Position numbers and translations under genes: made by a program
Assembly: GCA_930367205.1 (NCBI GenBank)
Contig: OV884012.1
Coordinates: 51,357,239 to 51,421,238 of the forward strand
Length of the DNA stretch: 64,000 bases
Reading direction: 5' to 3'
DNA from: Acanthosoma haemorrhoidale
Lineage: Eukaryota > Arthropoda > Insecta > Hemiptera > Acanthosomatidae
The notes under the pieces: generated by a model
Database searches by the model: none
What the model saw: only the letters and a program-made list of their open reading frames with translations
What the model was told of the DNA's origin: nothing
Part shown: in pieces, positions 37,303-48,676 of the stretch
Layout of the letters: every line of letters starts with the position of its first letter
How positions within the stretch are numbered: the stretch's first letter is position 1

Positions 37303-37937
37303 TATATATATTGTAACATTCATGATATTTGAGAATATCATGACCAGGAACCTTCACAGATGTGACCAGATGGTAAGCATCTTCTCTTATGCTCCTAGGA
37401 GTGGGGATGAGATAAAAGGTCAGTCTTAGCCCAACCGCCTAGAAAAGCGGACTCTTAGCAAGCTCCCGATTTGGCGGTCACCAACAGGAAGAGACGAGAA
37501 GAACCAACAGCCGAAGTAACGTTGATTGGATAAAAGGAAGATCATCGATTGGGTGATATTAATGTTGTTTTCATTATGGATCCATTAAAAGAAATTGAGC
37601 TCAAATTTCATGTTTTTTTTGTAATTAGTAGTAAATATCCTAATTTAAAAGGAATTGAATATTTTTTTATATACTTTTGTCAGCACTCTATATAATTATA
37701 ATTATTTGTTATAACCATTTTATTTGTATATATTTCACAATTCCCAGTTTCTCAATTTATTAATAGCTACAACATTAGCCTTGAGATCGGGCGATTCAAT
37801 CGGGATAATTTCCTATGTCGAAGACATAAAAACAATTTGAATTAAAGATCTCATGACGGACCTGCCAAATTAGTTAAGGTAAATTGATCAATAAAGTAGA
37901 AAAAGAAATGGTAAAAAAATGAGGTAGGTTTCAATAT
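37303..37937 (+). repeat. Dispersed ~620-bp segment, copy A
   Basis: This stretch aligns along its whole length with the reverse complement of 59641-60260. Shared blocks include GAATATCATG, CTCCTAGGAGTGGGGATGAG, AAGAAATTGAGCTCAAATTT and GATCGGGCGATTCAATCGGG. There is no open frame. Copy B lies inside an LTR-like repeat, and both copies share the flank TATATTGTAAC, so this copy is probably a fragment of the same LTR family into which the gypsy element inserted. Confidence 0.88.
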
Positions 37938-40081
37938 AAATATTAATATGTACTTTATAAATTATAGACGGCAGTGGCTTTTTTTTTCTTTTTTTTAAGC
38001 AATAATCGACATGTTCATAACACGTTTTAATGTTATTTGTATCATAATTGTTAAAGTTTTATAATTTTAATATAGTTATCAATAGTTTTACATAAGTATT
38101 GCTTCAGAATTGTTATTATGATTGAAGCGTTGGAATAGAAATAAATATGCTATTAAACAAGAATCCTTCGCACGAACTTATTTCTATTTGTATAATTAAT
38201 CATTATTAAAAACTAACCACTAGCAATAAATTATATTATACTTTTTAACATCCGTTAATTTATCATTTAAATTCCAATTAATACATTTAAAAATTCAGTT
38301 TTCTCGCAGGAAAATAACTCGATACTTAAATATTTGATTACAATGAAAATTTATTGGAAAAGAACTGGAGTGTTCATGGAGTTTTCATTGGCTTATTAGT
38401 TGGAATAAATTTGGCTTGGCTATTCCATTCATATTACTGTATTTCCCTAGACATTCTCTTATAAAGAACGGACTAAACTCAGAGCAGAAACAGCACATAA
38501 ATTCCGACAAAAACTTATCTTATAAATATCGTGACACATAACCAAGACAAATATATAAACTCGAAAAAGAATATATTTCACGCTTAAATACTTTCATGCG
38601 AAGGGGATTTTCCCTGTTGGATTTATCTCCTCACCAGATTTTTACATCTGCATTAAAATGATGTTATGCCACGATTATCAAGCAATCCGACTTATTTGCA
38701 GTTATCCATAAATTCTGCTTGACATAGCATCTGATAGATATCTTAAAGGTAAAGATAACTAGTTTCAGTTATCATTTAAGGATAAAGCCCAAAAATGGCG
38801 TGGAATTAAGGTCTCAAAGTTATTTATTTTCAGTTCAACAAACCCTTGCTCATTTATATTTTGCAATTCAGGCACAAGTAAATTAATCATATTAAATAAA
38901 AAATTAAATTTAACTTGTATGCTTGGTAAGCCAAGTAAAGTTGAAATTTTACACTGTAATTCTAATTATACTATTAAGCATTCCTGAATTTAATCAGATA
39001 GCCTAATAGCTGTATTAATTAAAAACACTCATACCAAAAACAATATAAACTCATTTTGCATGGAGTAATAATTAAATACAACAGTTAAAGGATTATCCTG
39101 GCTAATAATAGTTACCCTATTCCAATCATATAACTTTATTTCGTATGTAAAACCATTTGAATTCCTTTGATTTAAAGATTATATGAAAAAGGAATTAGTC
39201 TATTATATCACTTATCTAATTCCTATAGACCTATAGGCCTACGCAATACCTCTGCAAAATTACTTTAAAAAATCCTCCACTTACGAATCCTTCTTTACAT
39301 CGACACTTATCTTCCAAACCGCCAATTCGGCTTCCGTCACCATTATTCCACCATTCAATAACGAAAATTATTATTATTTAAATACTCTGTATTTGACATA
39401 ATCAATATCAGATGTAATCAAACATTTAGTACTTGAAAGAGTGTAATAATGGGTACTTTGAACATTGTCTGGAATAATAATTTATGTACAAATTCTGCCT
39501 AGGTATGACATTGAAAACAATAATCTATTTAAAATGAAACTACTGTTAATCCCCATTGGTGATTGGGTTAGATAAAGCGTAGATATACTTGATATAAAAA
39601 GCTCTTTTTCCTAATTCAATGTTTTCTTTGATTACATTTCCTCTCTATCTTTCCTATAACAAAGCTCGGGATGGAAGCTTTCATAGCGTTGTATTTTCTT
39701 CTGTACAAAACATTATTGAAAAATTGAACCCATTGAATCACTATCGTGAAAAATTTATTGAATTCCCGGCAAACATGTAGAGCTTATTCCAATGAATTTA
39801 CTTCTTTTTCTTTGTTAATTTACAAGATGAGTACTCCCTTCACACTTCCTATAAAAAGGGCTGAACTTAACTCTACGATAGGAATAAGTAACCACTTCTA
39901 CTGCTTAGCACCAAACCATCCTTAACAACAAAAAAAAAATGTTCAACACAATTGATTACAAAGCCTATTTAGGCAGACTGGATTGAGATTTTGAATTCTT
40001 CAAAAAATCTACATATTAAGGAAATCAAGTAAATACAATCTACTTGGAATAGTAACTCTAGCTTCTCTATATCTTTCCAAC
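37938..40081. other. AT-rich non-coding stretch
   Basis: No gene or recognisable repeat is seen in these 2.1 kb. Confidence 0.55.
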
Positions 40082-40119
40082 TCACAATCCTACATAGACC
40101 TAAATTAGTCCAGGCACGA

Positions 40120-40434
40120 TTGAAGAGGAAGAGGATGGATCCTGATCTTGATGTTGAGTTCCCAGACTATGAGACAAAAACACAGATACTTGAACGGGCC
40201 CAATATATTAGAGATAATCTGAGTCACTTCGTGGCTGAGCTCAGATACCAGGAGCATAGCTGCGGTAAGGTCTGCAGACTCGTTGATCACCTTGGTAAGG
40301 TCGTATTCGAGAATGAGAGACTCTTGGCCTTGGTCCGCCAGCCTGCCGAGCTTACAGCGTTGATTCTGGAGAGTTTGAAGGAAAAACTTGCTGCTGGCCC
40401 GTCTACCCCAAGGAGCCCAAAAAATTGTAAATAG
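40120..40434 (+). CDS. Unidentified 104-residue frame, possibly retrotransposon-derived
   Basis: The frame begins MKRKRMDPDLDVEFPDYE and ends PSTPRSPKNCK. The middle (about residues 25-90) is rich in L, E, K and R with few helix breakers, suggesting a helical or coiled-coil region. Base composition is less AT-rich than the flanks. It is followed at once by a leader-like repeat (40429-40930) that also occurs twice elsewhere in the LINE cluster. I do not recognise the family. It could be part of a LINE ORF1 or a captured host fragment, and it may not be expressed. Confidence 0.4.
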   Translation: MKRKRMDPDLDVEFPDYETKTQILERAQYIRDNLSHFVAELRYQEHSCGKVCRLVDHLGKVVFENERLLALVRQPAELTALILESLKEKLAAGPSTPRSPKNCK

Positions 40435-40930
40435 GTTATAGAAAGTAAAAACTAATTAGGATCTAATATCTGTTATTAGTAGGTTGTTAGGTAGATACTG
40501 TACCGTAGAATTAGGTAAGTACTAATACTTAGCAAATAGGTTATTGTTTGGTTAATTACTGTTTGTATGATGGTTAGTTGTAAATAGGTTGTAGAAATTA
40601 AAACTAATTAGGATGTAAGCAATATTGTTTTTAGTAGATTGTGAGGTAGTAAGTTTATTATTATACTGGTAGTTGATAAGATTATAGTAAATAGAGTACT
40701 GGATTGTAATTGCAAATAACGACTAATAAAGACGGTTTAATATTACCTAAGGTATGCTGATTGGTGCAATAATCCCAATTACATTGGTATACGCGCACCA
40801 CAGTCATCGAGTCTGCTCCACAGACTTGCGGGGAATCCCCAAATAAGGAGGGTTTTGAGAACGAATCCCGAGCCTGCAGCACGGGCTCGTAGGGAAACCC
40901 CATTTGAGGAACCGTCCTCTCCAAGGGGTG
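40429..40930 (+). repeat. LINE leader/ORF1-start repeat, copy 1
   Basis: An AT-rich part contains two imperfect direct repeats of GTAAATAGGTTRTAGAAA (40429 and 40578). It is followed by a GC-rich part sharing GGTGCAATAATCCCA and ACGCGCACCACAGT with 45315-45450 and, inverted, with 43078-43200. Translated, the shared part reads roughly as an ORF1 beginning with a YAHHS motif. It includes an inverted repeat, GAGCCTG ... CGGGCTC, near 40870. Confidence 0.7.
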
Positions 40931-41269
40931 TGAAAAAAAAGATTTTTTCAAATATAGTACGGCTCCAGCGTTTGACGAGAGAGGACGTATCTGTGAGCAC
41001 CTGAGGATTATCCCCACCACTCCTACACCTCATACCAGCTCCTTTTCAGTGCTCCTGCCAAGGACTAGCCGGTGCCGGGCGTTAGACTCAATTCTAATTA
41101 CAATCTGATTCATTGGACTATAAGTAATTGTGATAAGTGATCTTATTCATACCAATTTACAATTTTCATTCACTCGCTCATTTATATCAACAGCCCAGAG
41201 ACCCCCAAGGTCACATGGTTGTCACCTCCCTCCCGTGAGCGAAAGCGGATTTTTGGAAAGTCCCCCACG

Positions 41270-42775
41270 CTCCTTTGACAGCCGCGTCACTAGATAAGAC
41301 CCAGTGGAGGCTGACCAAGAGCGCGAAAGCTACAGACGCTCAGGTCATGATTGGAGAAGGTGGTCATTGCCTGGACTCCCACTGTCACGCATCTACAGCA
41401 GATCACGAGGCCACTGTCGTTTTAGTCTCCGAGGAGGATTATAGGGATGAGTGGTGCAGTGCAATGACTGTGCTAGGGAATTAGGGTGGTTGGTTAGGCT
41501 ACTATAGAATTTCATGGAAGGGATGAGTTCAAGAATGTAGAGTATATTAAGATCATTATGAAGGGTTTTGTTGCTGGCGTAATAAGAGGCATTTACTATT
41601 GTTCTCAGGACTTCGGATTGAAAGGATTGGATACGCTTGATGTTCGACTTTTTTGCTGTCCTCCATAGCTCTATTCCCTATGTCCAGATTGGTTTAAGTA
41701 TAACTTTGTAGATTAGTAGTTTATTTTCTATTGAGAGATAGGATGTCCTTTGAAGTAGTCTGTACAGCTGTCCAAAGCGTCTGTTTAGTTCTTGTCGTTT
41801 TAGTCTCGTGTGTGGGTTCCATGCCAGTCTTTTATCGAGATGGAAGCCTAAACACCGTACTGTCTGATACAAGGAAAAGAATGAAATTAAAAAAAAAAAA
41901 AACTAGTGGACAGGACTTGCGGCAGAGGGTGAAGATAATGTAGAAATATTTTTTCCATTAACTTTGATCCGCCATTGGTTGGTTGCACCAATGCTCGATC
42001 TCATCAAGGTGTTTTTGAAGATTATGGGATGCTATATCGGGATGATATAGAATGGGATGACAGGACTCCAATGTTGTCTGCAACTGTTGCCAAGAAGGTA
42101 TTGGGAGTGGAGGGGACATCAGCGGTGTATAGATTATAGAGGATGGGGCCCAGGACACTGCCCTGTGGAACTCCTCCTTTTATGGGATAGTAGTTAGAGT
42201 ATTCTAAACCACAGTGGACTTGGAATAAGCGGTTTGAAAGGTAGGACTGTAAGACTAGGAAAAGGGTCTGTGGTAAATATCTTTTGAGCTTGTAAAACAA
42301 ATCTGCGTGCCAGACCCTGACAAAAGTTTGAGCCATGTCCAGAAAGGCAGCAGTGCAGTATCGTTTGGTTTCAAGGGCTGAGGATAGGTGATCAACAACG
42401 CGAAAGCCTTGTTGAGCGGTGAAATGTTGTTGACGGAAACGAAACTGGTGAGTAGGATAAAGGTTTTTGGATTCAACAATTGGAAGTAGACGTTTTAATA
42501 GGAGTTTTTCAAATATTTTTAAAAGGGAGGAGGCTAATTTGGCGGTAAGATGAGGTGCCGTTGGGCGGTTTACAGGGTTTGGCGAATAGGACAATAATGG
42601 AGTGTTTCCAGAGGAGAGATAAGTGTGTTGTTCGGATAATGCAATTATAAATGTAGGTTAGGAAGATTATGGCTTTAGGAGGAAGTTGTTGGAGGATTCA
42701 AGGAGTAAGGAGATCATATCCTGGGGATTTTCGGTAAGGTAATTTTGTCAGAAGATATTTGACCTAAGAGGGGTT
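41270..42775 (-). pseudogene. Jockey-like non-LTR retrotransposon, reverse transcriptase and C-terminal region
   Basis: On the minus strand, RT blocks can be followed from about 42770 downward. These are a KSPGYD-like start, a block at 42575 reading KIFEKLLLKRLLPIVESKNL, the HQFRFRQQHFTAQQG motif, the first catalytic block AFLDMAQTFVRVWH and GGVPQGSVLGPILYNLYTAD. The catalytic FADD block is altered to VADN. After further frameshifts the thumb region (41678-41872, GFHLDKRLAWNPHTRLK) and a C-terminal tail to about 41270 follow. The endonuclease and ORF1 are absent, so this is a 5'-truncated, dead copy. The same C-terminal region occurs at 56722-57058. The product would have copied element RNA at a nicked target; here it is a fossil. 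Confidence 0.9.
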
Positions 42776-42779
42776 GAAA

Positions 42780-43077
42780 TACGCCCACCACAGTCATCGA
42801 AAACAGCCCCTGGAGTCTGCTCCACAGACTTGCGGGTTTTGGTCTTCTGGCCGACGACGTTGTTCGCTCAGAATTCTGTAAGCCTAGCAGCCTTTATAGT
42901 TGGCCGGGTGGCCTTGATGGCACAGAATGCATACTGCAGGCGATTTTAGGGGCTGCTTGCATATTTCATTTTTGCGCTGCCCACTGCACTTTCAGACCTG
43001 GGTGTAAAAAAAAAAAAATCTGGTTTGTTTAGGGCAAAGTGGGAAGCTTTTAGTTTAGTTTTTCTTTCTTCCAAGTT
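42780..43077. other. Retrotransposon-derived stretch
   Basis: It opens with CCACCACAGTCATCGA and CTGCTCCACAGACTTGCGGG, which also occur at about 40798-40840, so it is a further fragment of the leader/ORF1-start family. The rest is GC-richer and ends in a short A run at about 43006. No frame is assignable. Confidence 0.5.
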
Positions 43078-43510
43078 AGAGGAAAGTGATACTGGGCTGA
43101 GCCTCAAACGGGCTTACCCCACAAGCCCGTAAAGCGGGCTCGTGGGGTTACGTAGCCGGTCATTGATTGTTGCACCGGTCAGCGCACCTTCGGTTATTCT
43201 GTTTTGTTCCATTTATTTCTCAAAAAAAAAACCACATGATAATAATAAATAAAAAAAAAAAAAAAAGGCAAAAAACTAAAGTAAAGAGAAAAGAAACAAA
43301 AGAAACACCTCTAATAATATATTTACAAATCCTAACCTAGTTTTTTTTTTCCCCTTATAGCTAGTTATCTTATTACTATTTACATTTCTGGATCCGTGTT
43401 CTACCTAATACTTAAAACTATATATACGTGAGGTCTGCATCCTCTATCCCGCTATAACTAAACTTATATCTAACCATATACTTCTCAGTCCTACCTTATA
43501 TCCTTCTCAT
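43078..43510 (-). repeat. LINE leader/ORF1-start repeat, copy 2 (inverted)
   Basis: Read on the minus strand, it shares GATATAAGTTTAGTT, a TATATATAGT block, GTAAATAGTA and ACAGAATAAC with 45112-45330. The block GCGCTGACCGGTGCAACAAT and CCCGTTTGAGG follow. A strong hairpin at 43117-43147 pairs CCCCACAAGCCCG with CGGGCTCGTGGGG. An ATG at about 43213 opens a short frame (MEQNRITEGALTG) that parallels MDKQNNIS in copy 3. Confidence 0.75.
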
Positions 43511-43639
43511 ACACCCTTCAAATGGGGGACTCCCCTTAGTGAAAGGCACTCATTAGCCCAAAATAATTTTCCCACATCCTATTTTATAAGTTTGAGAGCT
43601 AAGAAAAAAAAAAAAAAAAAAAAAATATATCTATAGACT

Positions 43640-44350
43640 GACTGCGTAATTTTCTCTTTCCAAAAGGGAAAAAGCCCGCTCCCTACTAGTTACATAGTAG
43701 GAACGGAGAAAAACTCACCAGCCAACGACCTAGTATATCTGGGAATTAAAATGGACAGACACCTCCATTGTAGTAACCATTTTGCGAAGAAGTTGAAGCT
43801 AACACGCACGAAGTCTTACCGGCTTGCGCACTTATTAACTTCCCCCAATCTATCACTGCGTCTCAAGCTATTGATATACAAGAGCATACTAAGGCCTACT
43901 CTGCGGTATGGTGCACCGCTATTTGGTTATCTGACGTATACGACAGCTAAGAAACTCCAACAATTCCAAAATGGTATACTGATGAAAGTGGTCAGAGGTA
44001 CTTCATTCAGCGAAGAAACAATGAGCTGCATGAAATATTTGAGCTGCCTACGGTGGATGAATTCATCCAGCGCAGACATATCAAATATTTCGACTCATTA
44101 CAATATTTAACAAACCCGGTGTTTAACACTATAACCCCCGCTCCGTTCCCCCATCGATGGCAGAACGCTGTCACGGCTGGAACACTCTGTCCTAGGTTCT
44201 AGGTAGAGATTTAGTTTGTTTTGTTTAGTTTGTTTTGTTTTGTTCCTAGTGTTTAGCGTTTGGTGTCGGTGACAAATAGAAGGTGAGCCTCATCACCTAG
44301 TGTTGTATAAGAACGATGAACTTTTAACGACAATAAAAATTTTTATTATA
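43640..44350 (+). pseudogene. Jockey-like LINE, 5'-truncated C-terminal fragment with 3' tail
   Basis: The frame starts within the RT thumb region (about 43652) and reads NDLVYLGIKMDRHLHCSNHF, then a block with KLLIYKSILRPTLRYGAPLF. It shifts frame near 44010 and finds its end at about 44200 (PFPHRWQNAVTAGTL). The 3' untranslated part is TG-rich and carries the hairpin AGGTGAGCCTCATCACCT (44281-44298), with AATAAAAAT near the end. An inverted copy of the same element stands at 58859-59490. The lineage differs from the Jockey-like copy at 41.3-42.8 kb. Confidence 0.88.
44281..44298 (+). repeat. LINE 3' UTR hairpin, copy 1
   Basis: AGGTGA GCCTCA TCACCT forms a perfect 6-bp stem. It recurs at the same distance class behind the same coding fragment at 59030-59047 (minus) and without coding sequence at 58062-58079. 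Confidence 0.8.
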
Positions 44351-44434
44351 TTTATGCACTCCGCCAAATGCATGTAAATGCAGAAAGAGGAGAAATATGT
44401 AATCCAATTATTTTATTATTTTTTGTACATTGTA

Positions 44435-45069
44435 TTATTTTGTATATATATCTATATGTACATATTGACAGTGACTCCTCTGGAACCGCCAATACAGCGT
44501 TGGCTTCGGGTGAGCCTTCCCGAAGACACGGCTGCTCACCCCGCGCCACCCCCTGGATATAGTGAAGTGCCCGGAGCCTTGAACCCTTTTCCACTCCCCG
44601 ACGAATCTGCAGAACGCTGTGTATCTCGCTTCGTCGTTCACCAGCGACGGCAGGTCGGACTCGCCCAGGCTGTACTCTCCTATCATGCGGAGCAGCCGTG
44701 CTCTAGCCGGTTCCAGTGCATGACAAGAGAGCACGACATGCTCCGCGGTATCGTTCCCTTAGCCTGATGGGACAAGTACTGAAGGGGAGTACTTCTTGAG
44801 AGTGCTCCCCTTCGTCGTACTGGTCCACCTGGCGCTCCTCACCTCAGTAGCCCACTCGCCTATGTGGGCCTTCCACCTCCCTCAATTCTTTTCCATATGG
44901 GAGGCGGAAGATCTTCTATCAGCCACCTCTTCGTCCTTGACCTGAGGCGTTGTTCCAAGAGGACCAGGTCCATTGGAGCCACTACTGCCAGTAGCTCCGC
45001 TGCCTCGTACGATATAGTCCTGAAAGGCCTCGTGATCCGAATAAGCGCCATTCTCTGGATTTTGGACAC
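44435..45069 (-). pseudogene. R1/I-like non-LTR retrotransposon, C-terminal fragment
   Basis: On the minus strand the first part (45069-44860) reads IQRMALIRITRPFRTISYEAA, then LLEQRLR. This is the conserved thumb/post-RT region of R1- or I-type LINEs ("YRTVS..AA..LAG..P" pattern). After a frameshift the downstream part has GEWATEVRSARWTST. Another shift leads to DTAEHVVLSCHA and LPSLVNDEARYTAFCRFVGEW, like the C-terminal zinc-ribbon tail of such elements, although the first cysteines are not seen. RT proper, endonuclease and ORF1 are missing. Family assignment is from motif memory only. Confidence 0.7.
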
Positions 45070-45111
45070 CCGTCTCTGTAAATATAAAAAAAGATAGGAC
45101 TTAGAATCATT

Positions 45112-45450
45112 TAGTTACGATATAAGTTTAGTTTTTGAGAGGGAAAGAGGATGTACACCCTTGTATATATAGTATTAAGGTTATTAGGATTAAGTATTCT
45201 GTAAATAGTAGATAAGGAAAATTGTATATAGCTTAGGTTAGTTTTACTAGTAAAAAAAAAAGTGTAAATAGTAGTTAATAATAGTTTTTTGTTTGTTAAT
45301 GGATAAACAGAATAACATAAGTTGCGCTGACCGTTGCAACAATCCCACTGCACCGGAATACGCGCACCACAGTAACCCCATGAGCACGCGTCACGTACTT
45401 GTGGTGAAACCCGGTTTGAGGTTTAGACCTCAGGAAGGGGGAAAAAAAAA
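45112..45450 (+). repeat. LINE leader/ORF1-start repeat, copy 3
   Basis: It is collinear with the inverted copy at 43078-43510. An ATG at 45299 opens a frame beginning MDKQNNISCADRCNN and containing EYAHHSNP and VVKPGLR, which I read as the N-terminus of a LINE ORF1. It runs to 45541 through an A-rich stretch and then into unrelated AT-rich sequence. Confidence 0.7.
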
Positions 45451-47777
45451 AGTTTTTCTCAAATATTTCGCAAAATGGCCTATAGCAATATTTATATATT
45501 TATTTATTACAATGAAACAGTGGTTAAGGAGCAAGGATTAAGCAACAGGAATTTTCACAATTTTTGTAAAATCGGTTTATTCTTGGAAAAAAAGGAAAAA
45601 ATTAATACTGAACATAGCAAAAGATTTTTAATCAATACGCCAATACTATGTAAAGTGTAAAGCCTTGTATACATATAATGTAGAAGCTTATAACAATATC
45701 AGTATCACATGAGCATGAATTAAGAAACTATTTTGTTTTTAGGCCAGGAAACGAATGAAAAATAGAAAAACGACAGACGATCTGTTATAAATAACGGACA
45801 GTCAATACACATAAACTCCGAACAAACTTATGAGAAACTTCATGAGAAAAAAATGGAAAATATTAATATTAAACAAAGCAAAAGATTTTTCATTAATAAA
45901 CCATACTATTTAAGCGAAAAACGTTGTATTCATATTACATAGAAACAATAAAGTATTCATATAACAAAATCAGTAACTACAGTACACACATGATTATGAA
46001 CTAAATATTTTTTTTACACACCGGTCGGTACCCTCATACAGGGGTTTTGCTTAATTATATTAATCAACATAATTAAAGCTATTAAATTATTCATTTCGCT
46101 TAACGACCATCTTTTATACCTTCGTATGTACGTAAAAAGAAAAGTTTTAAGATCGAATGATAAAAATTGTTTAATCAATTCCTTCCAGTTGATTTCAATT
46201 TATTCAGGTTATTTCATATCAGTATTTTGGATTGTTTACAATATTTTTTTTTTTTTGTGAAAATGGCAATTCCAATAAATAAGATGAACGATTTTGATGA
46301 AAAAATACATTTATTAACTTTGTTAAAAACTTACGGCGAGTGCCAGAATTTACCATATTTAATAAATGACTTTTTTTTTATGCAAGTTGGTAAACATTAA
46401 AATATAATTTTAAAACTAAATTAAACTATTAATTTTAATTAGCTATTGTATTTTATTTTCCAGAAATCTCATCTTCCAAGTGAAAACCGTGAAAAACAAT
46501 CGAAACAACAGCTTTTGATTGAGGGTTTTTATGAGCTGTAAAGCTGCCATGCTCGAATGAAAAATGATTTATATTTCCTTTCAAATAATGATTGATAATT
46601 GCTCTGGATGAGAACGGTTTGTGAGTAGCACGGAAGTTTTCCTTTCAAGTAATTCCGTTGAAACATTCCCTTTTTTTTTTTTATAGACGGGTTATTAAGG
46701 GTAATGAGGTGAAAGTTTTTAATTGATGGACTTCAAGTTGGTTGTCCTGAGTGAATTTATAAAAGTTGGACGAGGCGGAACCGTTTCCCCTCAACAACAC
46801 TTGTAGTACGGCTCATGTAAACTTGCCGAAACCACTTCTGCTCAATGGGGAATGGATTCGCCCGAGTGGAAATCCTTAGTTTAATACCTTAGCATCAAGT
46901 CTTTTGTTCTTGTTTTCCGATAAAAATATTTTTATTAGCAGCAGGCTTGATAAGAAGAATATCTTCAAAATGCATTATAACTTATACGTTATACCACCAT
47001 TATTACTCCAAAATATTGTGTTGTACATGCATATAAAACATGTACGTGCACAATTGAGGTTTGAGATCAATAAATAATATACGATGAAGTATAGTAAAGC
47101 AGCATGTGACTGTGAATAGTAAAAACTTAAAGAGGAGGAAAGTATTTTTAAATTACATACATTTAAAAAACAAAACAAAAAAACTGACCAAAAATAAATT
47201 AATCTAATAACAAAAATCTCAAAGCGAAACATCTTAAAAACAATCTTCATTAACAAAATGACAAGTCGTAAAAATACTGTAAAATTAGCTTTCAATGCTC
47301 TTTCTTAGACATAGAAATGGATTTGTTGAGACAGGCGTTACAGAAAGATAATATGAAAAATATGACTTAATCAGAATTACAAATGAGTTGAAAACCGGTA
47401 TTATTGAATGGCATGTGGCAAAGAAAGATCTAATTATGATTTTGTCTTCAGAAATGATACTACAAGAAACAGGCCCCAAAGGGATACGTATAGAACAAAA
47501 AAATAATCAAGGAAAGTAATCGTAAAATCACCAATAGAAATATTATAATTAATTAATTGTAAAATAAAATCATCAAAAAATATATTTTGTTGATTTATTT
47601 GATGACTTACATTCTTTTGCCCATCAAAAAGTAGGCAAAAGGCATGTGGGCAAAATATGATATTGCTGTTTTATTTGACTGCAAAAATTAGGAAATATGC
47701 ATTTAGGCTCAATATCTGGCATCTTCTATGTGACTTTCCTGTTTTAATCACGGTAGGTAGCATAATAAATAGATCTT
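45451..47777. other. AT-rich non-coding stretch
   Basis: No gene is supported. Two similar phrases around AGCAAAAGATTTTTMATYAAT at about 45618 and 45878 suggest a small old local duplication. Confidence 0.5.
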
Positions 47778-48676
47778 TGTCGGGTCGTCACGAGGGAAGT
47801 GCCTAGTTATCCTAGCCCTAGTGACGAAGTGAGGGTTGATTAGGCTATGACCTGGGCAATTGCTTCATGACGGGTCTTACTCTGAACTATCGGACTCCAT
47901 ATTTGATAGGTTTGGGCCCCGACAGTGCACTATGTTCAGGAGAAGAGGTATAGGGTAGGTATTGTAGGTAGTTTATGTGGTCTTGGGATGACCACGAATT
48001 CACACTCAGTATCTGAGGGTAGGCAAAAACCATCCGGATCTCAAAGGCGAGTGTGGACCGGAGAGAGAGGCAGACTGGATTGCCGTGGGAGACACTGCTA
48101 GGTAAAGTTTTTTAGGGCCACGGTAATAGTTGTCCGCGGGGGAAAGGTCTCTCCCAAGGAGGTGCTAGTTTTAGCGAGACGAAGGCAGAGAATCCCACTA
48201 GGAAGGTGTGTGGTCTGACGAGGCCGGACTAAAACAGCGAGGTTTAGGAAGAGAGATGTAGAGGTTTTCATAAATGAGAAGGCCAAATCTTGAAACATCA
48301 GTGCAGCTGCAAGTACCAGTCAGAGAACCGTAGTTAGAATGATTTATAGGCGAAAACTAGGTGGTGTATATAGCCCACAGTAACCAATTATCTGGGGTTT
48401 TATTCTGACAAACCAAACCGCAGGGTTGCGGTGAAGCTTGACTGTTCTAGACCAGGACCCACCCAGCCCCTAGCTTCTACCTGACTCTCCCTTCAAGGGC
48501 CTCTGACTAGTTTTTTGCAGCTGCGTCTTTTATTGTTTACAATATTTACACTGGTATGACGTATGGTTTGGTAATGTAATTTACATTTTTTTAAATTAAT
48601 TTACAACATATTATAACCAATTTACAATATATATATACAAGAGTAAAGGGTGATTTATCTTATGTAGTTAGCGGTC
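47778..48676 (+). repeat. LTR-like dispersed repeat, copy 1
   Basis: It starts TGTCGGGTCGTCACGAGG and ends TTATGTAGTTAGCGGTC. Its first 270 bp align closely with 58381-58640, including GTGCACTATGTTCAGGAGAA-like and CCACGAATTCACACTC blocks. The final 60 bp align with 60245-60296. The final CTACA of copy 2 is lacking and no target duplication is clear. It contains no long frame. I interpret it as a solo LTR. Confidence 0.75.
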
